Assembly: GCA_003649445.1 (NCBI GenBank)
Contig: QMRV01000004.1
Coordinates: forward strand, 1-64,000
Direction: 5' to 3'
Origin: Thermoprotei archaeon
Lineage (GTDB): Archaea; Thermoproteota; Thermoprotei; Thermofilales; B15-G2
DNA length: 64,000 nt
The notes below the pieces were generated by a model. It was not told the DNA's origin. It saw only the letters and a list, made by a program, of their open reading frames with translations, and made no database searches. The translations under genes were made by a program, and so were the position numbers. Position 1 is the stretch's first letter. The number at the start of each line of letters is the position of its first letter. This document shows positions 8,421 through 17,291 of the stretch, piece by piece.

Positions 8421-9239
8421 CATACGCTTTATTTTCTCCGATATCTCTCTGCTGATTTTTCTTCCTAGTTCTGCACAGTACATTATTTCATCTGCAGTAA
8501 ACATTCCTCTTCCACCTTTCTGAATAGCACATATTTTCCCCTCTTCATTGAACGATATTGTCAGTCTAGCATCCATTATCAGCTCTTCTTCATAACACGG
8601 ATCTACTACAATTTTTTCACCTATTTTCGCAAATGTTACAGGTATGGCTTCATGCTGTATGGGCAGTTCTTCTTTTTCTTCAAGTATTTTGACGTTCTCG
8701 TTTTCAACAGCATGCTTAGGGATTTTAGTGCATACTAGTGCACAGTAGGCTGCTAGCCCTGAAGCATCCATTAAATTCCCGTCGTGGTTTAGCGCATATA
8801 TGTCTATGTAGAGAGCCCAGACAGATTTTCCAGGCACAATACACAGCTTCTTGAGATCAACTACCTTAGCGCTTCTTATGCCTCTGTCTACTACTCTAGC
8901 TATCTCAATGTCATCCTCGCCTGGAGGCCCTGGCTCAAAAGTAGGTGATGCTAGGGGAATTAGTTCAGTATTCACTATCAATACTCCTTCGTCCGGTGTA
9001 TCGGGGAACGGTTTGCCTAATACTGATTTTACTCCAGCTATGACCATGGTATTGCCTATATTCACTATTGCCGAGCCTTCGGCCTTTTCTATTACATTAA
9101 ATTCAACTGAAATTTCCCTGTATTCATCTAATTTTCTTCCATCTATGCGCGTGTTCTTTCCCAATAAGGCCTCGATAGTCTTTTTCTTGATAATAGGTAT
9201 TATTTCCTCAGATTTAGCCAAGTTCCTCACCACTCCCAA
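8397..9239 (-). CDS. rrp42: Exosome complex component Rrp42
   Basis: About 280 residues of RNase PH fold, with [23 protein letters not shown] and [20 protein letters not shown]. Rrp42 is the non-catalytic partner of Rrp41 in the hexameric archaeal exosome ring and helps bind RNA. The start is uncertain: TTG at 9239, GTG at 9233 or 9230, or TTG at 9221; all overlap or abut the end of rrp41. It ends the exosome operon; the L37ae gene that often follows is not here. Confidence 0.96.
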   Translation of the reverse strand: MGVVRNLAKSEEIIPIIKKKTIEALLGKNTRIDGRKLDEYREISVEFNVIEKAEGSAIVNIGNTMVIAGVKSVLGKPFPDTPDEGVLIVNTELIPLASPTFEPGPPGEDDIEIARVVDRGIRSAKVVDLKKLCIVPGKSVWALYIDIYALNHDGNLMDASGLAAYCALVCTKIPKHAVENENVKILEEKEELPIQHEAIPVTFAKIGEKIVVDPCYEEELIMDARLTISFNEEGKICAIQKGGRGMFTADEIMYCAELGRKISREISEKIKRMLENAQST

Positions 9240-9945
9240 TATACTTTGATTTAAGAGCCTCTTTCTGCTTCTTATATATTTGCATAATCCCGGCTTTAGC
9301 TAGCTCGAGAACCTCTTTTAGTTCCTCTATTGTTATGAGTCCGTCGGCTTGAAGCAAAGTTATTTGGTTAAGTCCAGGCATCATTGCCACGGGGATATCT
9401 GCCTCTCCGTACTGGTCTTCTAAGTGATTCAAATCCAATGCGATTTTTCCATCAATTTTTCCAACTGCTACTGCTGCGACTAAATCTCTCATAGGTATTC
9501 CTGCATCGGCTAGCGCCACAGCTGCTGCTGTTATAGATGCGCATCTAGTTCCCCCATCTGCCTGTAGAACTTCTATGAAAACATCTATGGATGTTCTAGG
9601 GAACATCTCTAAAAAAAGAGCTGGTTCCAGTGCCTGCCTTATTACTTTGGATAATTCTACTTCTCTGCGTGAAGGAGCTGGACTTTTTCTCTCAGGTACA
9701 GAGAATGGTGCCATGTGATATCGACACCTAAGTACAGCTCTATCGGGTAGAGATAGATGTCTTGGATGTAGCTCTCTAGGCCCATAGACTGCAACCATTA
9801 TTTTATTTTTCCCTTGAACAATATAGGCTGATCCATCAGCATTCTTCAATACTCCTACCTTTATCTCAATAGATCTCAGTTCATCTAGTTTTCGTCCATC
9901 TACTCTGAGCCCCTCTTCATTGAGTAAAATCGGTTTCTCTTTCAT
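9214..9945 (-). CDS. rrp41: Exosome complex catalytic subunit Rrp41
   Basis: A 243-residue RNase PH protein with [18 protein letters not shown]-type basic loop ([19 protein letters not shown]) and the catalytic-site region [12 protein letters not shown] followed by [16 protein letters not shown], where the phosphorolytic aspartate lies. It degrades RNA 3' to 5' and also adds tails. The ATG has a strong GGAGGGGGT ribosome binding site and overlaps the stop of rrp4. Confidence 0.98.
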   Translation of the reverse strand: MKEKPILLNEEGLRVDGRKLDELRSIEIKVGVLKNADGSAYIVQGKNKIMVAVYGPRELHPRHLSLPDRAVLRCRYHMAPFSVPERKSPAPSRREVELSKVIRQALEPALFLEMFPRTSIDVFIEVLQADGGTRCASITAAAVALADAGIPMRDLVAAVAVGKIDGKIALDLNHLEDQYGEADIPVAMMPGLNQITLLQADGLITIEELKEVLELAKAGIMQIYKKQKEALKSKYIGSGEELG

Positions 9946-10646
9946 TAGATAACCCCCTCCTTTTTTGCTTTAATAATTATATTTTTAATTTTGTCGGTTA
10001 ATCCAGTCACATGCGCCTCTTTTTCGATCATTTTAATAAGCCTCACGGCAAATAGCTCTCTTGCTTTGTTCTTCCCAGTTACAAGTATTCTTCCATTTTG
10101 CCCTACTATTATCTCACAGTCGAGCTCTCTTTCGAGCATAGAAATCATAGACCCTCTTTTGCCTATTACACGAGGAACTTTAACAGGCGATATTTCTACG
10201 AGAGACCCACGCTCAACTTTTCCTAGCTTCGATTCTTTAATTGTTAATTGAGGGTCTCTCATTAGATCGAAGGCTATTACTTTCGCTACTATTATATCAC
10301 CTATATCGAGGAATTTTCTTAACTGAATTTTAGTTATGTCTACGGGTTTAGAAAGAGCATCTGTTACTTGAAGATACCCTGTATACGGAGAATTTATATC
10401 TATTAGCCAGCTAGCTATACCCACATCAACTACCTTGCCTATAACTATGTCATTTACTTTTGGTATATAACATCCCTTAAGCGGTATTACTGTAATAATT
10501 CTACCTTCACGTATTTCAGCCAACCCTAACACACTTGAATATATCTTTCCGTCTATAGAGTACACATTGTTTCCTAAATTGTAGTTTCCTTCAGCTAGTA
10601 AGTCTCCAGGAGCTACTATCTGTCTCTGGGTGAAGAAAACAGGCAT
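9945..10646 (-). CDS. rrp4: Exosome RNA-binding cap subunit Rrp4
   Basis: A 233-residue protein with an N-terminal domain ([16 protein letters not shown]), a central S1 domain ([23 protein letters not shown]) and a C-terminal KH domain with [12 protein letters not shown]. It caps the Rrp41/Rrp42 ring and guides RNA into it. It stands in the conserved order PsmA-SBDS-Rrp4-Rrp41-Rrp42. Confidence 0.97.
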   Translation of the reverse strand: MPVFFTQRQIVAPGDLLAEGNYNLGNNVYSIDGKIYSSVLGLAEIREGRIITVIPLKGCYIPKVNDIVIGKVVDVGIASWLIDINSPYTGYLQVTDALSKPVDITKIQLRKFLDIGDIIVAKVIAFDLMRDPQLTIKESKLGKVERGSLVEISPVKVPRVIGKRGSMISMLERELDCEIIVGQNGRILVTGKNKARELFAVRLIKMIEKEAHVTGLTDKIKNIIIKAKKEGVI

Positions 10647-10656
10647 ATTATCCCCA

Positions 10657-11364
10657 TTATCTTCCGGTCTTACTAATAATCTTTACTTCAGCAGACCCTT
10701 TCGTCAAGCTCGCTATCTTGTCTATTAAAGATGTCTGTATTCCTGCAGGAATTTCTATTTCTACAATCCATGTACCATCACTCTGATACTCACTTCGTAT
10801 GAGCTTCCCTACTTTTAGAATATAGCCTTGGGCTCTGCCTATGTACTGTGGAGGAATCTTTATTCCAACTAGCACTTTTTCCATTTTCAGAGGAAGCACT
10901 TTACGTAGTTCTTTTAGTATTTCTGTAACCTGAACCTCAACTGGCTTGAATGGATCTATACCAACCTTGACCTTCTCTAGAACTAATTCTATGCGTTTAG
11001 GGGGTATTGGGAGCCCTGTGCGTGCATCAACGCAGTTTCTGGCAATATACTCTATAATTTGCTTCTTTTTAGACTCAATAAGCTCTCTTCTTTGCTCAGC
11101 TGTTAACTGAAGCTCTCCTTCTTTAAGTATTCTCTCGGCTACTTTATAGAAGTCTGTTGTACCGAATATTTTCCTAATATCTTCCTCGGATGCTTTAAGT
11201 CCTTTTCTTGCATCTGCGTAAATAATGTCTCCTTCAACTATCTCATAAATATCTATCTTTTTCCCGCTACGGTACTTCCATGCTTTTTCAGCGTCTACTA
11301 TTATTTCGAAACGAAGCTTTCCTCTAGTTAATCTAGCTATTACTTTCTGCCTTTTACCGCTCAT
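10657..11364 (-). CDS. Ribosome maturation protein SBDS
   Basis: A 235-residue protein with the three-domain SBDS layout: N-terminal FYSH domain ([27 protein letters not shown]), helical middle with [31 protein letters not shown], and ferredoxin-like C-terminal domain. SBDS promotes release of aIF6 and 50S maturation. It overlaps the end of psmA by 11 nt and precedes rrp4. Confidence 0.97.
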   Translation of the reverse strand: MSGKRQKVIARLTRGKLRFEIIVDAEKAWKYRSGKKIDIYEIVEGDIIYADARKGLKASEEDIRKIFGTTDFYKVAERILKEGELQLTAEQRRELIESKKKQIIEYIARNCVDARTGLPIPPKRIELVLEKVKVGIDPFKPVEVQVTEILKELRKVLPLKMEKVLVGIKIPPQYIGRAQGYILKVGKLIRSEYQSDGTWIVEIEIPAGIQTSLIDKIASLTKGSAEVKIISKTGR

Positions 11365-12085
11365 GATATACCTCCCTCATTTTTTGCAAATATTTTTCAA
11401 GTTCATTAATAGTTAGTTTTCTGAACCTTTTAGTTTTTACGTCAACATATCCTGCTTCAACAACGTCTTTTTTGGCTCCCCCCTCAATAGTTTTGTCTAG
11501 TACATGAAGCGCCAATAGGAGTGCTTCTTCTAGAGACATATCTTCACGGTACATTCTTTCAAGCATACTTAGTGCTGTTTCTCCGCCAGATCCTATTGCA
11601 TGAGCATATAAGCTGAGATACGATCCTTGAGGGTCTGTCTGCATTAACTTAGGTTCTGTTGCGTCTACTCCTGCTATGAGGAATGCTACTCCGAACGGTC
11701 TTACACCGCCATGCTGAGTAAACGCCTGCTTTATGTCGCATATTCTTCTGGCTAAAGTTTCTACGGGAATAGGTTCATCGTAAATAAGTCTATGAATCTG
11801 CGCGTATATTCTTGCTTTATCGATTAGCACACGCGCATCAGAAGCAAGGCCCGCGAAAGTCAGCCCTATATGCTCGTCTATCTTCTGTATTTTATCAAAA
11901 GGCTCTGCTAAAGGAAACTGCTTTTTATTTTCTACTGCTAAAACTACGCCTTCTTTACACCTAATACCTATAGAGGTGTAGCCTCTGCGGACTGCTTCGA
12001 AAGCATACTCTACTTGATATAGTCTGCCATCTGGCGAGAAAATAGTTATTGCCCGGTCATATCCCATCGACGGAGCAGTCATCAT
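11354..12085 (-). CDS. psmA: Proteasome subunit alpha
   Basis: A 243-residue protein with the alpha-subunit signature [26 protein letters not shown] split across its first 40 residues and [15 protein letters not shown] in the core. Alpha subunits form the outer rings of the 20S proteasome and gate substrate entry. Two adjacent ATGs (12085, 12082) follow a GGTGAG site; MGYDRA at 12067 is a third possibility. It heads the proteasome-exosome gene set. Confidence 0.98.
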   Translation of the reverse strand: MMTAPSMGYDRAITIFSPDGRLYQVEYAFEAVRRGYTSIGIRCKEGVVLAVENKKQFPLAEPFDKIQKIDEHIGLTFAGLASDARVLIDKARIYAQIHRLIYDEPIPVETLARRICDIKQAFTQHGGVRPFGVAFLIAGVDATEPKLMQTDPQGSYLSLYAHAIGSGGETALSMLERMYREDMSLEEALLLALHVLDKTIEGGAKKDVVEAGYVDVKTKRFRKLTINELEKYLQKMREVYHER

Positions 12086-12206
12086 TAAGCCTCACCAGCA
12101 TTCTTTCTACACTTCTAGCTATAAAAATATTGTCGTAATATAACTTCAAAGTATATATAACATTAATTATCACACAAACTAAATATTTCAAACAATATTA
12201 TTTAGT

Positions 12207-12665
12207 TTAAATTAAACCTATCGATTTCAAGTATTTTCTAGCTTCTTGTATGTCACATCTAGCTAGCGGCAAAAGGATCTTCATTTTAATTATATCATCT
12301 GAAAATGGAGCCAGCCTTATGTGGCCATGATATGCTTCCTGTTTATCCAATCTTAAGTAAAGATTACCAGAACCATCAATACGTAAGTCAAGAGTATCGT
12401 TTATTACTTGTTTATCGTCTTCACCGAGCCTTTCTACAAGATATTTGACTACGAGGCTTGCCTTGCTAGAATCGCCTATGTCCGCTCTAATGATTGTTAT
12501 TGGGTTTCCGAAGTATCCCTTGAGATTTTCTGTTGTTAATTTAATTTTGTCTCTTATTTCTGGTGGAATAGTGTTTAGTAAAGCCTGCTTTACTTTACTT
12601 ATATCTTCGGTTGCGTGACAGAAAGCTTCTATTACTACTCTATTGCTTAGTTTCTTGAGACTCAT
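12207..12665 (-). CDS. RNA-binding protein of the COG1325 family
   Basis: A 152-residue protein matching the archaeal COG1325 family (eL5-like RNA-binding fold), starting [20 protein letters not shown] and containing [16 protein letters not shown] and [12 protein letters not shown]. It is usually found next to L15e, as here, and is thought to act in rRNA or exosome-linked RNA metabolism; no activity is established that I can name with confidence. The start overlaps the end of rpl15e by 26 nt. Confidence 0.85.
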   Translation of the reverse strand: MSLKKLSNRVVIEAFCHATEDISKVKQALLNTIPPEIRDKIKLTTENLKGYFGNPITIIRADIGDSSKASLVVKYLVERLGEDDKQVINDTLDLRIDGSGNLYLRLDKQEAYHGHIRLAPFSDDIIKMKILLPLARCDIQEARKYLKSIGLI

Positions 12666-13182
12666 TATTTTGCCTCAACTTTTCTACTATCTTCTTAATC
12701 ACGTGCTTATACTTCTTTTTCTTCTTGTAACCTATTAGCCAGTTGTAATGAGGATCGTTTCTAATTACTGGATGGAATGGGTCTACGAGTATCACTTCGA
12801 ACCATTTGTATTCTCCGTCTTCGCCAACCCAGTAGGATCCTAAAACTTCCATATTTGGATACTTTCGGGCAGCCTTTTCTTCTGCTATTAGCTGTAGACT
12901 CTTCTTAGGGGTATGACCATAGATACCCATTCTTTTAGGTCTTCTGCCAGCTCTTGGTCTGGGTTTATTCATGGCACCTTTTCTTACACGTACTCTGACA
13001 ACTATTATTCCCTGCTTGGCCTTATATCCTAGCGCTCTAGCTCTATTGAGTCTAGTGGGCTTAGGTATGCGAACTACAGTTGGTTCACGGCGCCACTTTA
13101 TTAGTCTTTTTTTGAGTATTTCCCCTAAGGGTCCATCATATGGTCTCTTCCATGCCTTAGCTAAGTATTTGTAGAGCGACAT
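12640..13182 (-). CDS. rpl15e: 50S ribosomal protein L15e (eL15)
   Basis: A 180-residue, very basic protein. It begins [14 protein letters not shown] and contains [23 protein letters not shown] and [22 protein letters not shown], all diagnostic for eL15, followed by [14 protein letters not shown]. It packs in the core of the large subunit. It overlaps the COG1325 gene downstream. Confidence 0.98.
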   Translation of the reverse strand: MSLYKYLAKAWKRPYDGPLGEILKKRLIKWRREPTVVRIPKPTRLNRARALGYKAKQGIIVVRVRVRKGAMNKPRPRAGRRPKRMGIYGHTPKKSLQLIAEEKAARKYPNMEVLGSYWVGEDGEYKWFEVILVDPFHPVIRNDPHYNWLIGYKKKKKYKHVIKKIVEKLRQNNESQETKQ

Positions 13183-13215
13183 TGTTACCTCGTCTTCTTA
13201 AAATAGGGAAGTATA

Positions 13216-14163
13216 TTAGTTTTCTGTTGCCTGTTCAAGTATGCTTATAATCTTCTGGACTACAGTCACTCCTGTGCGTCTTTGAGCTTCCCTAGTCATG
13301 GACCCTATATGTGGAGTTGCTATGACTTTAGGGTGATTTACTAGCTTTATTTCCCAGTCTTCTACAGGAGGCTCCTTAGTAAATACGTCTAATGCAGCAC
13401 CCGCCACAATGCCTTCATCTAATGCTCTTAGCAAGGCTTTTCCATCAATTATTTCAGCTCTCGATGTATTTATTATATATACTCCTCTTTTCATAATTTT
13501 GAACATATTTTCATCTATTAAGTGGTAAGTCTCTTTAGTTAAAGGTACGTGCAAAGTTATTATGTCGCTTTGCTTAATTAAGTCCTCTATGTTTTTTGCA
13601 GGTTCTATTCCCAGAGCCCTGCATGTCTCTTCTAAGCGATGTCTTCTGTACCCTATAACCTTCATTTGAAAACCTTTAGCTATTCTGCATACTTCACTGC
13701 CTACACTACCCAGCCCTATTACACCTAGAGTCTTCCCCTTTAACTCCATGCCTAAAAGCTTCTTCTTAAGCCACTTTCCTTCACAAAGCCCTTTCCAACC
13801 AAGGTGTATTCCTCTAACAAGACATATCATTAGCCCAAATACTAGTTCTGCAACAGCTGTCGCGAGTGCTTCAGGTGAGTTGACCACTATTATCCCTTTA
13901 CTCTTAGCATACTCTACATCAATATTATCTAGACCAGACCCCGCTCTTGCTATAATCTTAAGGTTGTTCGCTTGATCTATGACTTCGCGCGTAACTTTCG
14001 TAGCACTTCTTACTATAATGACATGATATTCTCCGATTATTTTTGCCAGTTCTTGCGGAGAAGGTGACTCTACAAAGCTAACCTCAAACCCATGTTTTTT
14101 AAGAAGATCAATAGCTTCACTTGCTATTGGGTCACAAATAAGTACTTTATATTTCGCAGCCAT
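13216..14163 (-). CDS. D-3-phosphoglycerate dehydrogenase-like 2-hydroxyacid dehydrogenase
   Basis: About 315 residues of the D-isomer 2-hydroxyacid dehydrogenase family. It has the NAD-binding GVIGLGSVGSEV, the catalytic Arg in RAGSGLDNID, the Glu in DVFTKEPP and the His in ATPHIGSMT. The short form without a C-terminal ACT domain is typical of archaeal SerA, the first step of serine synthesis, but glyoxylate/hydroxypyruvate reductases look similar. I use the ATG at 14163 (MAAKYKVLI) rather than the longer frame. It diverges from the ECF transporter genes. Confidence 0.88.
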   Translation of the reverse strand: MAAKYKVLICDPIASEAIDLLKKHGFEVSFVESPSPQELAKIIGEYHVIIVRSATKVTREVIDQANNLKIIARAGSGLDNIDVEYAKSKGIIVVNSPEALATAVAELVFGLMICLVRGIHLGWKGLCEGKWLKKKLLGMELKGKTLGVIGLGSVGSEVCRIAKGFQMKVIGYRRHRLEETCRALGIEPAKNIEDLIKQSDIITLHVPLTKETYHLIDENMFKIMKRGVYIINTSRAEIIDGKALLRALDEGIVAGAALDVFTKEPPVEDWEIKLVNHPKVIATPHIGSMTREAQRRTGVTVVQKIISILEQATEN

Positions 14164-14208
14164 CTCGATTACTAGTCTTTTCTGCTTAATTAAACCTTTG
14201 TTATGCGA

Positions 14209-14223
14209 CAAAAGTTTTTATTG
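14209..14223 (+). promoter_or_regulatory. TATA-like promoter of the ECF transporter genes
   Basis: CAAAAGTTTTTATTG in the divergent gap, roughly 50 bases before the TTG start at 14271, fits an archaeal BRE/TATA pair. Confidence 0.4.
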
Positions 14224-14270
14224 AAGCATAGTCTTGTGATAGGGAGCACCACTATCCGAGGCTGAGATGA

Positions 14271-15140
14271 TTGACAGAACCGCTAATACTCCTCGATAAA
14301 GTATCGTTTAAATACAGAGGGTCTCCAGACTACGCTATTAAAGATATTTCGCTAAAAATTCATGAAGGAGATTCTGTTTTAATAGCAGGACCCTCAGGAT
14401 GTGGAAAAACCACTCTCTGTAGAATTTTCAATGGTCTAATACCAAATTTCTACGAAGGAACTTTTGAGGGGAAAGCAGTTGTATGCGGCCATGATGTTAC
14501 TAAAACTCCCACATATATTTTGGCAAGGTACGTTGGCATGGTTTTCCAAGAACCTGAAAACCAGCTCTTTTTCTCTACTGTAGAAAAAGAAATAGTTTTC
14601 GGACTAGAAAACTTGGGTTTAAGTAGAGAAGAAATAGCAATAAGGCTGAAAGAAGTAGTAGATTACTTTAATCTACACAGTATCCTAAATAAAGCTCCAT
14701 TCGAGCTATCGGGCGGTGAACAGCAGAAAGTCGCTATTGCTGCATGTATTGCAATGAAACCTAAAATACTAGTTTTAGATGAACCTACCGCAAATTTAGA
14801 CCCTGTATCCGCTAAAGAAGTAATTCATCTACTTCATGATCTTAACCGAACATTGAAAATAACTATAGTAATTGTCGAACATCGTCTTGAACTAATAGCG
14901 CCTATAGCAACAAGACTCATAGTAATGTATAAGGGCAGAATAATCTTTGATGGTCCTACCCGAGAAGTTCTCTCGAGAAAAGATCTTGAAACTTATGGAG
15001 TGGCACCACCAAAAACTGTTGAATTATACAATAAACTTTGTGAAAAAGGAGTAAAACTCACTAAAATACCTCTATCACCACAAGAATTAAGGGAAGAAAT
15101 AACAGGTGTTGTTTATGCCAAAGGCAGTCGAAGTACGTAG
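14271..15140 (+). CDS. ecfA1: ECF transporter ATPase (EcfA-type), first subunit
   Basis: A 289-residue ABC ATPase: Walker A GPSGCGKTT at 40-48, Q-loop VFQEPENQLF, signature LSGGEQQKVAIA, Walker B ILVLDEPT and switch His in VEHR. The FQEPENQLF form of the Q-loop region is typical of energy-coupling-factor ATPases for vitamins or metals. The start is a TTG; a stop codon lies immediately upstream in frame, so it is the only possible one. It is followed by a second ATPase and a transmembrane T subunit. Confidence 0.92.
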   Translation: MTEPLILLDKVSFKYRGSPDYAIKDISLKIHEGDSVLIAGPSGCGKTTLCRIFNGLIPNFYEGTFEGKAVVCGHDVTKTPTYILARYVGMVFQEPENQLFFSTVEKEIVFGLENLGLSREEIAIRLKEVVDYFNLHSILNKAPFELSGGEQQKVAIAACIAMKPKILVLDEPTANLDPVSAKEVIHLLHDLNRTLKITIVIVEHRLELIAPIATRLIVMYKGRIIFDGPTREVLSRKDLETYGVAPPKTVELYNKLCEKGVKLTKIPLSPQELREEITGVVYAKGSRST

Positions 15141-15954
15141 TTTGTACTTTAAGTATGAAGATTCAGACAAATACGCTTTAGAAGACATTAATCTCGAAAT
15201 AAAGTCTGGAGAAAAAGTAGCCATAGTAGGTGAAAACGGCGCTGGAAAAACTACTCTCATAAAGCACTTCAATGGACTACTCAAACCGACGAAAGGCTAT
15301 GTCAAAATCTTCGGTGTAGATACTAAGCAAACAACTGTAGCGAGTCTAGCTAGAAAAGTAGGCCTTGTTTTTCAGAATCCTGATCATCAATTTTTCGCAG
15401 AATCTGTTGAGAAAGAAATAGAGTTTGCACTAAGAAACTTCGGATTTAGTGACACAGAAATAAAAGACATTATTGATAAAATGCTGAAATTCTTTGGTCT
15501 TGAAAAATATAGAAAATCATCACCATTTACCTTAAGTGGAGGAGAAAAGAAACGACTAGCTATAGCTTCAGCTCTATGCTATAATCCCGATATAGTAGTT
15601 TTAGATGAGCCGACAGTAGGTCAAGACATTATCCAGAAAAGAAAACTATCACTTCTTCTAGAGAAAATATCTGAAATGAACAAAACTATAGTAGTTGTAA
15701 CACATGACATAGACTTTGTTGCAGAAAATTTTAAAAGAGTAATAGTTATGGCACAAGGTCGAGTGATAGCTGACGGCGAAGTAAATGAAATTTTAACAAA
15801 TAAAGATATCTTAAGAAAAGCAAGGCTTCTCCCTCCGCAAGTGACCTTATGTGCGTGGTATTTATCCGACCTAGGAATTTCTGAAAAAATAATTAAATTA
15901 GATGAACTTTTGGAGGAAATATTAGATCTTATCAAAGGGGCCAGATTATGTTGA
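15115..15954 (+). CDS. ecfA2: ECF transporter ATPase (EcfA-type), second subunit
   Basis: A 279-residue ABC ATPase with Walker A GENGAGKTT at 39-47, Q-loop FQNPDHQFF, signature LSGGEKKRLAIA, Walker B VVLDEPT and switch His in VTHD. The ATG at 15115 overlaps the first ATPase gene by 26 nt, consistent with translational coupling and a heterodimeric ATPase. It overlaps ecfT by 7 nt. Confidence 0.92.
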   Translation: MPKAVEVRSLYFKYEDSDKYALEDINLEIKSGEKVAIVGENGAGKTTLIKHFNGLLKPTKGYVKIFGVDTKQTTVASLARKVGLVFQNPDHQFFAESVEKEIEFALRNFGFSDTEIKDIIDKMLKFFGLEKYRKSSPFTLSGGEKKRLAIASALCYNPDIVVLDEPTVGQDIIQKRKLSLLLEKISEMNKTIVVVTHDIDFVAENFKRVIVMAQGRVIADGEVNEILTNKDILRKARLLPPQVTLCAWYLSDLGISEKIIKLDELLEEILDLIKGARLC

Positions 15955-16685
15955 GATCACTTCAGTCATTTAGATATCTTAAGAAAAACACTATTATTCA
16001 TAATCTAGACCCTAGAAGCAAAATGTTATTTGTCATTTTATTATCATTTCTTATATTTATATCAAACAACATCATAACACTTAGTTTAATAATGTTTTTA
16101 GTTATAATTACTGCATACGCAGCTAAGTCTATTTCACAGCTATTAAAGATGCTTAAAGGAATTTTGCCGTGGATTATATTTATATTCGTAGTTAATTACT
16201 TTACGTCAGAAAAAGGAATTTTGATAGCCACTATAATGTCATTAAAGTTTACAGCCTTAGCCACAGTATTTACTCTCTTCTTTATTACAACTTCGCCCGA
16301 AGACTTTATGCTGGCTCTCAATAAACTCGGTTTACCTTATGAATATACATTAGCCTTCACTATGGCTATGAGATTTGTCCCTTCGCTAGCCAGAGATCTT
16401 CAAATAATAATCGATGCACAAAAAAGTAGAGGCCTTGAATTAGAAAAAGGCAATTTTATAGAAAGAATAAGAAGGTACATACCAATACTAGTACCGCTAA
16501 TAGTATACGAGATTAGGCGGAGTTTTATGATAGCAGAAGCGCTTGAATCGAGAGCTTTTGGATCTACTAAAAGAACATTCTATTATGAATTGAAGATAAC
16601 TAAAAATGACATTCTTTTCATTATTTTCTCATGTATTATTGCAATGGTACTATATTTGATAGAAGTATTCTTTAAGTTATTCTAA
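15948..16685 (+). CDS. ecfT: ECF transporter transmembrane subunit EcfT
   Basis: A 245-residue membrane protein with about five to six hydrophobic helices and the two cytoplasmic ARG-type coupling motifs of EcfT, here KSRGLELE and the ESRAFGSTKR segment. It couples the two ATPases to a substrate-binding S component. No S component lies in this window, so the substrate is unknown and the module may serve several S proteins encoded elsewhere. Confidence 0.92.
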   Translation: MLRSLQSFRYLKKNTIIHNLDPRSKMLFVILLSFLIFISNNIITLSLIMFLVIITAYAAKSISQLLKMLKGILPWIIFIFVVNYFTSEKGILIATIMSLKFTALATVFTLFFITTSPEDFMLALNKLGLPYEYTLAFTMAMRFVPSLARDLQIIIDAQKSRGLELEKGNFIERIRRYIPILVPLIVYEIRRSFMIAEALESRAFGSTKRTFYYELKITKNDILFIIFSCIIAMVLYLIEVFFKLF

Positions 16686-17231
16686 TCCTCTTTTTCTTAA
16701 TACTTCAATCCATGGATTTTCTCTAAGATAACTTGGAAGAGTTTCCTCTTCGGGAGTATAGCTTGCTACAATTTCTTCACGAGTGGGCAACTCGCTTATT
16801 TTTATCATATACCTTAGCGATCTTAGATTCTTGTTTAACTCCTTTATCTGCTCAGCTAAATTAGCTATTTCTTTGATTAGAGCTGAAAGTAATTCTGCAT
16901 TTGCTGGCTGGGCAGTAGGCTTCTCTACTGTAATCGAAGGTTTTGTTTGTATTTCTTTAAATGCTTCCGCCAATATTTTGGCGAGAACCTTTAGTAAAGC
17001 CTCTTCACTAATGGACGCTTCTGCTGTGACAGTAGAAGGTGTTGAAGTAGCTGCTACTTGAGTTTGTGTCCGTAAGCCTTTTTCGCGTTGAAGTTTGCGG
17101 TATTTGGATAAAGCCTTGTATACTGTTTTTATAGAAACTTTAAGTTTCTCAGCTATCTCTCGTGGAGAGAGTCCATTAAGATATTCTTTTACAATAGCTT
17201 TTTCAGTATCAGTAAGCCTTATGGACGACAA
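16677..17231 (-). CDS. Helix-turn-helix protein with C-terminal coiled coil
   Basis: A 184-residue protein of unknown function. Residues 5-45 form a LuxR/sigma-70 region 4-like helix-turn-helix (LTDTEKAIVKEYLNGLSPREIA, then VSIKTVYKALSKY). A Thr/Ser/Ala linker follows (about 55-75), then two helical stretches, the second a predicted coiled coil (LIKEIANLAEQIKELNKNLR, about 115-140), and an acidic tail. It is probably a DNA-binding oligomer. It converges on ecfT with a 9-nt overlap of the 3' ends and lies downstream of EF-2. The start is TTG. Confidence 0.7.
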   Translation of the reverse strand: MSSIRLTDTEKAIVKEYLNGLSPREIAEKLKVSIKTVYKALSKYRKLQREKGLRTQTQVAATSTPSTVTAEASISEEALLKVLAKILAEAFKEIQTKPSITVEKPTAQPANAELLSALIKEIANLAEQIKELNKNLRSLRYMIKISELPTREEIVASYTPEEETLPSYLRENPWIEVLRKRGLE

Positions 17232-17291
17232 TGTTTAAACCCTAGTGTAAAGTTGATATAGAAAAGTATTTTAACGTTATGTTTAGAGACT

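Noticed and set aside
14240..14295. AGGGAGC...GGCTGAGATG before the ECF genes resembles the 5' half of a TPP riboswitch.
   Set aside because: The partner of the GGGA stem is absent, the 3' half (the GAACCTGAT... and GCG...GGGA blocks) is not present, and the bases overlap the coding start of ecfA1. The match is confined to the GGCTGAGA-like heptamer and is probably chance.
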